This document shows positions 56,333 through 64,000 of a stretch of DNA of 64,000 nucleotides, one piece after another. Position numbers and translations under genes: made by a program. The stretch comes from Hartmannibacter diazotrophicus (GTDB lineage: Bacteria > Pseudomonadota > Alphaproteobacteria > Rhizobiales > Pleomorphomonadaceae), in assembly GCF_900231165.1 (NCBI RefSeq), contig NZ_LT960614.1, positions 4,666,001-4,730,000 on the forward strand, given 5' to 3'. Within the stretch, counting starts at the first letter, position 1; each line of letters opens with the position of its first letter. A model generated the notes under the pieces. The model had not been told where the DNA came from. It made no database searches and saw only the letters and a program-made list of their open reading frames with translations.

Positions 56333-56737
56333 ATGGACTTTACCGGCATCAGCTATCTTGCGGTCGTCCTTGCTGCGGTGGCCGGCTTTGCGGTCGGCGC
56401 GCTCTGGTACGGCCTGCTGTTCGGCAGGGCCTGGATGACCGCGCTCGGCAAGAGCCGCGAGGATCTTGGCGGCGGCGCGCGGCCATTCGTCACATCGATC
56501 ATCGCCAATCTGGTCATGGCCTGGCTGTTGGCCGGCCTCATCGGGCATATCGGCCCCGTCGACCCGGTCTCGGGCCTGATCACGGCCTTTTTCGTCTGGC
56601 TCGCCTTCATCGCGACGACGATGACGGTCAACTACGCCTTCCAGGGCGCTCGCCCCGCACTGCTTCTCATCGATGCCGGCCACTGGCTGGCCGTTCTCCT
56701 CGTCATGGGTCTCGTCATCGGCCTCGTCGGCGCTTGA
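56333..56737 (+). CDS. DUF1761 membrane protein
   Basis: The 134-residue protein has four predicted membrane helices with short loops (YLAVVLAAVAGFAVGALWYG, IIANLVMAWLLAGLIG, ITAFFVWLAFIATTMTV, HWLAVLLVMGLVIGLV). This matches DUF1761, whose role is unknown. GAGG lies before the ATG. It is followed by acs but a separate acs promoter lies between them. Confidence 0.82.
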   Translation: MDFTGISYLAVVLAAVAGFAVGALWYGLLFGRAWMTALGKSREDLGGGARPFVTSIIANLVMAWLLAGLIGHIGPVDPVSGLITAFFVWLAFIATTMTVNYAFQGARPALLLIDAGHWLAVLLVMGLVIGLVGA

Positions 56738-56771
56738 AATCGCCCTCTCCGGCGAACACCTGCGAGAGGTA

Positions 56772-56793
56772 CGTAGCGCGCGCCAACGCTACG
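56772..56793. promoter_or_regulatory. Inverted repeat upstream of the acs promoter
   Basis: CGTAGCG (56772-56778) and CGCTACG (56787-56793) form a perfect 7-bp inverted repeat with an eight-base loop, 21 bases ahead of the acs -35 box. It could be an operator for a regulator of acetate or carbon use. Confidence 0.5.
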
Positions 56794-56813
56794 AAAGTGC
56801 GAGTTTTCACCAG

Positions 56814-56842
56814 TGGACGATGATGCTGCACCTGCGCATAAT
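56814..56842 (+). promoter_or_regulatory. Promoter of acs
   Basis: TGGACG (56814-56819) and CATAAT (56837-56842) are separated by exactly 17 bases. Transcription from here gives a leader of about 78 bases before the acs ATG. Pattern-based. Confidence 0.55.
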
Positions 56843-56926
56843 GCCGTCCGACAACGGTTCAACGAGTTTGCGCCCGACCGGTCCCACCGGAACGGACGCG
56901 AGAAGAAAAAAGCCGGGAGGACATAG

Positions 56927-58873
<1,947 letters not shown>

Positions 58874-58899
58874 GTTCTGCCGCGGTTGACGTGAAAGAC

Positions 58900-58933
58900 A
58901 AGCCCCGGAACCGCTCGGTTTCGGGGCTTTTTC
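58900..58933 (+). terminator. Intrinsic terminator of acs
   Basis: A 13-bp stem with one mismatch (58900-58912 with 58917-58929), around the loop GCTC, is followed by TTTTCATT. It begins 27 bases after the acs stop. Confidence 0.85.
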
Positions 58934-58996
58934 ATTGAGCGGAGGAGATAGCGCGCGAGGGGATGTCACCCGGATCGTCTGCGCGGTAGCCAGCGC

Positions 58997-59986
58997 CTAC
59001 TGGCTTTCGACATCACCCTGAAGCTCCAGCGCGCAACTCGCCGACGACTGCGCCACGACCTCCTGATCCTCTTTCGAGACGAAGCGCTTCGTCCAGTAAT
59101 CGGTGCTGTCCAGCTTGCCGGCAACGCAGCCGCAGTGCGCCTCGCAGAAGGCGGCCTCGCCGCCCATGTCCTTGCAGGACGTGACACAGGAGCCGACGAA
59201 GGCCGAACGCTGCGCGGCTTCGTTCGGCGGGATCACCATCGCCGCAAGGTCGGTCAGGCCGAAGAGCAACGGCTGGTGGATCAGATAGATGATCAGCGAA
59301 TGCCGGCCGGCGAAGACCAGTCCCCGGCCGAGCCGGCCTTTCGCCACGAATGCCGCGAGGTGCTGCGTCCAGCCGCGATCGACCATGATCCGCCCGAGCG
59401 CGATGCCGCCAAGCACCGCCCCGAACCAGGGAAAGAGCGGCACGAAGTCGTTGGCCGGCCGTACCCAGTTCGCAAGCCCGGTCCACCAGACGGCGAAGCC
59501 CGCATCGCCCGGCACCGACACGGCAAGCGGCAACGCAAGAGCGATGGCGGCGGCAATGACGGTCAGGGCAACGGGAAGACGGACGAAGGCAAGGCCGAGG
59601 ACACTCGCGACCGCGATATTGTGGAGGATGCCGAAATAGATGAAGGCATCGGGAAAGACGAAGTAGGTGACCAGCGTGATCGCCGCCGCCGAGAGGGCAA
59701 TCTGGCCGAACCGGATGAGGAAGGGCCTCAGCCGAAAGCCGCGTCGATGCGCCAGAACCAGCGAAATACCGACGAGGATGAGGAAGGACGAGGCAATTGC
59801 CTGTGCATAGTGGTGCCAGGCCGGCTCGGACGCGACATTGACGTTGATGAAGCCGAAATAGGACAGGTCCCAGGCAAAATGATAGCTCGCCATCGCGAGG
59901 ATCGCGAACGCGCGGGCGATATCCAGAAGATCGATCCGCCGTGATTTGCCCTGTTCCGCCGCCGTCCGGTCCATGGCCTCGGCCAT
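58997..59986 (-). CDS. DUF1624 polytopic membrane protein with Cys-rich tail
   Basis: The 329-residue protein has seven or so helices with the DUF1624 features RIDLLDIARAFAILAMASYHF (N-terminal) and SLIIYLIHQPLLFGL (late helix), related to heparan-alpha-glucosaminide acetyltransferase-type membrane proteins. After the last helix there is a ~90-residue soluble tail with five clustered Cys (GSCVTSC, FCEAHCGC) and one later Cys, unusual for the family. AGGGAGA lies before the ATG. It converges on acs. Confidence 0.75.
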   Translation of the reverse strand: MAEAMDRTAAEQGKSRRIDLLDIARAFAILAMASYHFAWDLSYFGFINVNVASEPAWHHYAQAIASSFLILVGISLVLAHRRGFRLRPFLIRFGQIALSAAAITLVTYFVFPDAFIYFGILHNIAVASVLGLAFVRLPVALTVIAAAIALALPLAVSVPGDAGFAVWWTGLANWVRPANDFVPLFPWFGAVLGGIALGRIMVDRGWTQHLAAFVAKGRLGRGLVFAGRHSLIIYLIHQPLLFGLTDLAAMVIPPNEAAQRSAFVGSCVTSCKDMGGEAAFCEAHCGCVAGKLDSTDYWTKRFVSKEDQEVVAQSSASCALELQGDVESQ

Positions 59987-60149
59987 ACGCGTCTCCCTGA
60001 ACTGGTCTTTCTCGCCACCACGTGGCCGATCAACTATCGCTAGCGCATTTCAACGGGCGCTCATATCAAATCCCTATGACCGCGACCGCTCCACGCCTGA
60101 CCTCCGGGACCGACACCCTCCCGCCAAGCGGTTCGCCGACAGGAAGACC

Positions 60150-61199
60150 ATGAACGACGATCCTGCCATTTTCGAGGGGGAAAGCGAGGGGCTTGCCTGG
60201 CGCCGCATTGCCGGGCGTGGCAGCCGCACGCTTGCCGTCGTCTTTTCGCAGGTTCGTGTCCCGAAGGGAAAATTCGGCCTTTCACGGCTCTTCGCACGCA
60301 CCGCCCACCACGGCCTGTTCCTCAACGACCTGACGGGCGGTTGGTATCGCGATCAGGAGCGGGTCATCGATGAAGCGGTGGACGACGCCATCAAGACCCT
60401 GAAACCGGACCGCATCGTCTACTACGGCAGCTCCATGGGCGGTTGGGGTGCGCTCGTGACCGCCCTTCGGCGCGGCGACGGCAAGGCCGTTGTCTTCGCG
60501 CCCGATCTTTTGGTCGGAGAGCCGGGCAGCCGCAGCGCCATGGCCGGACTGTCGCCGCATCCGGACGAGGCTTCCCTCACAAAGTTGGTCGCAACAGGCA
60601 GCAAGCATCACCGCCATGATCTGGTCTTCGGTCTCTTCGACGCCTACGACGCGGGAACGGCGGCAAGCCTTGCGGCACTCGACCACCCGTCCATCAATCT
60701 CGTCCCCGTCGCCTCGACCCACGAGGTCCACGATCACCTCTATTCGATCAACGTCATCCGCCGCGTGATTTCCACCTTCGACCGGGCAATCGAAACGGAA
60801 ATCGCCTCGAAAGGCCTGCTGATCGAAAATCCGGACTGGCCGCAGCTCGCCCGGCTTGGCGCCCTCGCCCGGCAGATGGCTTCCGGCGAACGGGTCACGT
60901 CCATCGAGATCGAGGCTCTTGGCCTTTCCGGCAATCCCGGCGCAATGGAGCTGGCCGCCCGCGCCGACCTGCTCTCAGGCGATACAAGCCGCGCAATCCA
61001 CCGCCTGGAAAAACTCGTCCGCCGCCTGCACGACGAACCGGACTACGCCACCATTACCAAGCGCTCCAAGAAGGCACCGGCCCTGATGCTGCTGGACCTG
61101 TTGCGGCGTGAAGGCCGCGAAAAAGACATGGCCGCGCTCACCCAGGAATTGGCGCTCCGCTACCCGGAAGACGGGCGTTTCGGTCCGGTCTCTTCGTGA
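60150..61199 (+). CDS. Alpha/beta-hydrolase-fold protein (esterase-like)
   Basis: The 349-residue protein has the nucleophile elbow VYYGSSMGGWGALV (G-x-S-x-G-G). An acidic residue after DHPSINLVPV and STHEVHDHLY supply candidate Asp/His. The last ~100 residues are helical and repeat-like (DLLSGDTSRAIHRLEKLV), possibly TPR-like. No signal peptide is seen. Function could be esterase, acyltransferase or polymer-related; not known. AGGAAG lies close before the ATG at 60150; the longer frame to 59946 overlaps the divergent DUF1624 gene and is rejected. It converges on nifK. Confidence 0.7.
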   Translation: MNDDPAIFEGESEGLAWRRIAGRGSRTLAVVFSQVRVPKGKFGLSRLFARTAHHGLFLNDLTGGWYRDQERVIDEAVDDAIKTLKPDRIVYYGSSMGGWGALVTALRRGDGKAVVFAPDLLVGEPGSRSAMAGLSPHPDEASLTKLVATGSKHHRHDLVFGLFDAYDAGTAASLAALDHPSINLVPVASTHEVHDHLYSINVIRRVISTFDRAIETEIASKGLLIENPDWPQLARLGALARQMASGERVTSIEIEALGLSGNPGAMELAARADLLSGDTSRAIHRLEKLVRRLHDEPDYATITKRSKKAPALMLLDLLRREGREKDMAALTQELALRYPEDGRFGPVSS

Positions 61200-61216
61200 C
61201 TACGGCGGAAACGCCA

Positions 61217-61244
61217 ATGGCCGGTCCCCTTCGGAACCGGCCAT
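61217..61244. terminator. Long hairpin between hydrolase gene and nifK
   Basis: ATGGCCGGTCCC and GGAACCGGCCAT pair over about 12 bp (61217-61244), with one mismatch and the loop CTTC. There is no strong T tract on either strand. It lies between two converging genes and could end both transcripts. Confidence 0.5.
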
Positions 61245-61278
61245 CGGATTCACGTGAAATATGTAGCTTGCGTACAAG

Positions 61279-62817
61279 TCACCGCGTCAGGTCGTAGGAG
61301 TAGTCCGTCTCGCCCGGGATGATCGTGTCGTCGTCGTAGATGTCGAAGAACTTGTCGAGCATCGCCGTCAGCACGCGCAGGCCGCCCTGATAGCCCCACA
61401 GCGGGAAACGGTGGTGATGGTGACGGTCGAACACCGGGAAGGTCATGCGCAGCAGCGGCGTGCCGGTGTCGCGCTCCAGATACTTCCCGTAGGAGTTGCC
61501 GATCAGGAGGTCGACCTTCTCGGTGAAGAGCAGCGAGCGCATGTGCCAGAGGTCCTTGCCGGCCCACACATGGCAGTTCTTGCCGAAGGGCGAGGTTTCC
61601 AGCATCGCCTTCATTTCCTCTTCCCACGCCTTGGACCCGTTGGTGGCAAGGCAGTGGATCGGCTCGCCGCCGGTCTCCAGGATGAAGCGGGCCATTGCGT
61701 GCACGAAATCCGGATCGCCATAGACCGCGTATTTCTTGCCATGCAGATAAGCCTGGCTGTCGGCCATGGCGTCGACGAGGCGGCCGCGCTCCATGCGGAT
61801 CGCTTCCGGGATCGCCTTGCCGGAAAGCGCGGACACCTTCATCAGCAGTTCGTCCGTGGCGCGGATGCCCATCGGATAGTGGAAGGAGGCGGTCTCCTGT
61901 CCCTTCTCCGCCACGTATTCCAGCGTCTTGCGGGTGTTCCAGTGCTGCAGCGACAGCGTCGCCTTGGCATTGAGGCCGGCAGCGACGTCCTCCAGCTTGG
62001 TGCCGCCGTCATACATGCGGAACTCGCCGTCGGAGGGTGTGTCGAACTGGTCGGAGGCATCGCCGAGGATCGTGTAGTCGACGCCCATCATGTCGAGCAG
62101 CCGCTTCAGTTCCCGGTTGTTGCCGACGCAATAGCCGTCGAAGCCTGGAATGATGTTGATCGAGGCGCCTTCGCTGCGTTCCTTGTCCTTCCAGAAATTC
62201 TCCAGGATACCCTTGACCATGTTGTCGTAGCCGTCGACATGGCTGCCGACGAAGGCCGGCGTGTGGGCGAACGGAACGTCGAACTCCTGCGGCACCGAGC
62301 CCTTGTCCTTGGCTGTCTGGATGAAGGACTGCAGGTCGTCCCCGATCACTTCCGCCATGCAGGTCGTTGAGACGGCCACCATCTTCGGCGCGTAGAGCGA
62401 ATAGGTGTTGGCAAGGCCGTCGACCATGTTGTTGAGACCGCCGAAGACCGCCGCGTCTTCCGTCATCGAGGAGGAGACTGCCGAGCAGGGCTCCTTGAAG
62501 TGACGCGACAGATGCGAGCGATAGTAGGCGACACAGCCCTGAGAGCCGTGCACGAAGCTCATGGTCTTTTCAAAGCCGGCGGACGCGAAGACCGCGCCGA
62601 GCGGCTGGCAGGCCTTGGCCGGATTGACGACGAGCGCCTCGCGGGAAAGGTTCTTTTCCCGATATTCCCAGCTCTTGGCGTATTCGGTCTGCTCCGCGAT
62701 CTTCTCATCGCCGACGCCGCACTCGAAGAGCGCTTTCTTGGCGGCGAGCATTTCCTTGTATTCAGGCTCCCGGAACAGGGGGGCGTGGTCGAGAACGTTG
62801 TCTGCTGACTGCGGCAT
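61279..62817 (-). CDS. nifK: Nitrogenase molybdenum-iron protein beta chain
   Basis: The 512-residue protein is the beta subunit of Mo-nitrogenase component 1. P-cluster ligand cysteines are present at residues 70 (AKACQPLG), 95 (GSQGCVAYY) and 153 (STTCMAEV), the same numbering as the Azotobacter protein. The N-terminal ~50-residue extension typical of NifK is present, as are [12 protein letters not shown] and [14 protein letters not shown]. Start [13 protein letters not shown] follows AGAGAGGTGACC at suitable distance. It is on the same strand as nifD, 146 bases downstream of it. It can be distinguished from the chlorophyllide-reductase paralogues by the cysteine spacing. Confidence 0.97.
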   Translation of the reverse strand: MPQSADNVLDHAPLFREPEYKEMLAAKKALFECGVGDEKIAEQTEYAKSWEYREKNLSREALVVNPAKACQPLGAVFASAGFEKTMSFVHGSQGCVAYYRSHLSRHFKEPCSAVSSSMTEDAAVFGGLNNMVDGLANTYSLYAPKMVAVSTTCMAEVIGDDLQSFIQTAKDKGSVPQEFDVPFAHTPAFVGSHVDGYDNMVKGILENFWKDKERSEGASINIIPGFDGYCVGNNRELKRLLDMMGVDYTILGDASDQFDTPSDGEFRMYDGGTKLEDVAAGLNAKATLSLQHWNTRKTLEYVAEKGQETASFHYPMGIRATDELLMKVSALSGKAIPEAIRMERGRLVDAMADSQAYLHGKKYAVYGDPDFVHAMARFILETGGEPIHCLATNGSKAWEEEMKAMLETSPFGKNCHVWAGKDLWHMRSLLFTEKVDLLIGNSYGKYLERDTGTPLLRMTFPVFDRHHHHRFPLWGYQGGLRVLTAMLDKFFDIYDDDTIIPGETDYSYDLTR

Positions 62818-62919
62818 GACTGGTCACCTCTCTCACCCGGGCCGCGCCATACGGCGGCACTGTCGGGGGTTGGTAAGGTTCGGTGCACGAAGGGCCACGA
62901 TGGGCCAGTGCGAAGGTCG

Positions 62920-62943
62920 CCGTGGGGCGTGAGCGCCCCACGG
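62920..62943 (-). promoter_or_regulatory. Stable hairpin in the nifD-nifK intergenic space
   Basis: A perfect 10-bp stem (arms 62920-62929 and 62934-62943, sequence CCGTGGGGCG and its complement) with a four-base loop lies 20 bases after the nifD stop and ~100 bases before nifK. No T tract follows in the direction of transcription, so full termination is unlikely. It may protect nifD mRNA or tune the nifD:nifK ratio. Confidence 0.6.
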
Positions 62944-62963
62944 AAAGTGTCTGAAAAGCCGGA

Positions 62964-64000
62964 TTACTCGGCGGCCGCCTGATATTCGGGTTCTTCCACC
63001 CAGGGCGCATCGAACAGATCCCAGACGGGATTGTTGATGGCGAGATCCATGTCGCGGGCGAAGATCGCGAAGCCGTCGTAGCCGTGATAGGGGCCGGAAT
63101 AGTCCCAGGAGTGCATCTGACGGAACGGGATGCCCATCTTCTGCACCGGGTATTTTTCCTTGATGCCCGAGCCGACGAGGTCGGGACGCACCTTCTCGAT
63201 GAACTTCTCAAGCTCGTAGCCGGTGACGTCGTCGTAGATCAGCGTGCCCTTCTTCACATAGTGCCCGGTGCGCTGATAGTCGTCGTTGTGGCCGAACTCG
63301 TAGCCCGTGCCGGCGATCTCCATACCGAGATCCTCGTAGGCCGTGATGACGTGCCGGGGGCGCAGGCCGCCGACATAGAGCATCACCGTCTTGCCTTCGA
63401 GGCGCGGACGGAACTTCGCCACTACCTCGTCGACGAGAGGCTGGTACTTGGCGATGACGGCTTCGGCCTTTTCCTCGATCTCGGGCCCGAAATGCTTGGC
63501 GATCTTGCGAAGCGAGGCGGCGATCTGCGAGGGGCCGAAGAAGTTGTACTCCATCCAGGCAACGCCGTATTTCTCTTCCATGTGGCGGCAGATGTAGTTC
63601 ATCGACCGGTAGCAGTGGATGAGGTTGAGGCGCGCCTTGGGCGCACGTTCGATCTCTGCAAGCGTCGCGTCACCCGACCAGTTGCCGACGACCCGCAGGC
63701 CCATTTCCTCAAGCAGGATGCGCGAGGCCCAGGCGTCGCCGCCGATGTTGTAGTCGCCGATGACGTTGACGTCATAGGGACCGGTTTCCCAGTCGCTTTC
63801 CTTCTTGTCGAACACCCAGTCGCGGATGGAATCGTTGGCGATGTGGTGGCCGAGCGACTGCGAGACGCCGCGAAAGCCTTCGCAGCGGACCGGAACGATG
63901 GTCGTCTCGTGCTCCTTGGCCTTCTTCTTGGCGACCGCTTCGATGTCGTCGCCGATGAGGCCGATCGGGCATTCGGACTGGATCGTCACGCCATTGGCGA
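62964..64000 (-). CDS. nifD: Nitrogenase molybdenum-iron protein alpha chain (C-terminal portion; N-terminus outside window)
   Basis: The frame continues past base 64000, so only about the last 345 residues are visible. The FeMo-cofactor ligands are present: Cys in [13 protein letters not shown] (Cys275 in Azotobacter numbering) and His in [14 protein letters not shown] (His442). [12 protein letters not shown] holds the P-cluster Cys154, and [13 protein letters not shown] is the conserved segment after it. The nearest in-frame ATG (63989) is internal, not the start. nifH would be expected upstream, outside the window. Confidence 0.97.
   Translation of the reverse strand, partial: ANGVTIQSECPIGLIGDDIEAVAKKKAKEHETTIVPVRCEGFRGVSQSLGHHIANDSIRDWVFDKKESDWETGPYDVNVIGDYNIGGDAWASRILLEEMGLRVVGNWSGDATLAEIERAPKARLNLIHCYRSMNYICRHMEEKYGVAWMEYNFFGPSQIAASLRKIAKHFGPEIEEKAEAVIAKYQPLVDEVVAKFRPRLEGKTVMLYVGGLRPRHVITAYEDLGMEIAGTGYEFGHNDDYQRTGHYVKKGTLIYDDVTGYELEKFIEKVRPDLVGSGIKEKYPVQKMGIPFRQMHSWDYSGPYHGYDGFAIFARDMDLAINNPVWDLFDAPWVEEPEYQAAAE

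Noticed and set aside
61279-64000. Protochlorophyllide or chlorophyllide reductase subunits instead of nifDK
   Set aside because: NifK cysteines 70, 95 and 153 and the NifD FeMo-cofactor Cys and His are all present, as in nitrogenase.

Overview
This GC-rich 64 kb window looks like the chromosome of a nitrogen-fixing alphaproteobacterium, most likely a member of Hyphomicrobiales. Evidence for this is the rpmB / cobT-cobS / J-domain / bolA neighbourhood, the aroK-aroB-CNNM run, the large NAD-dependent glutamate dehydrogenase, an RpoH-type sigma factor, and molybdenum-nitrogenase nifD and nifK at the right edge. No insertion sequence, prophage or CRISPR array was seen. Genus-level assignment is not possible from this sequence alone; a free-living diazotroph is an inference.

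Layout, left to right. Positions 1-2.8 kb hold the tail of an M15 peptidase gene, then an AT-rich gene for a polytopic GT-C-like glycosyltransferase (probable acquired DNA), next to tRNA-Gly(GCC) with its own promoter and terminator. Positions 3.2-4.9 kb carry an inositol-monophosphatase-family enzyme and a TerB-like protein. Positions 4.9-11.9 kb are a three-gene minus-strand operon: transglutaminase-DUF2126, circularly permuted ATP-grasp plus Alpha-E, and a second transglutaminase. This conserved set is predicted to make or modify peptides and its product is not established. Exonuclease III and a GAF-PAS-GGDEF-EAL protein follow (12.6-15.8 kb), then a polytopic membrane protein facing a livHMGF ABC transporter that lacks a substrate-binding protein (16-20.8 kb), and the 1608-residue NAD-glutamate dehydrogenase (20.9-25.7 kb).

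Positions 26-38.8 kb are mainly housekeeping: pyrophosphatase, a glutathione transferase, an acetyltransferase, a zincin, an L,D-transpeptidase lipoprotein, accA, xerD coupled to a small membrane protein, then aroK-aroB-CNNM with 4-bp overlaps, an M48 lipoprotein protease and a secreted nuclease-like protein. tRNA-Arg(CCT) lies at 39.0 kb beside a diguanylate cyclase.

Positions 41-56 kb contain an S4 protein and a Suv3-like helicase, a non-coding stretch unusually dense in GANTC (CcrM) sites, DUF3108, rpmB, a queuosine-precursor transporter, an AT-rich orphan gene, a phytase-like protein, cobT-cobS, a J-domain protein, a BolA-like protein and an RpoH-type sigma factor. Positions 56-64 kb contain DUF1761, acetyl-CoA synthetase, a DUF1624 membrane protein, an alpha/beta hydrolase, and nifK and nifD (the latter cut by the window edge).

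The most unusual non-coding signal is the 16-site GANTC cluster at 44600-45086. The least understood gene set is the transglutaminase/ATP-grasp/Alpha-E operon. Where upstream start codons are doubtful, the choice is explained in the entry.
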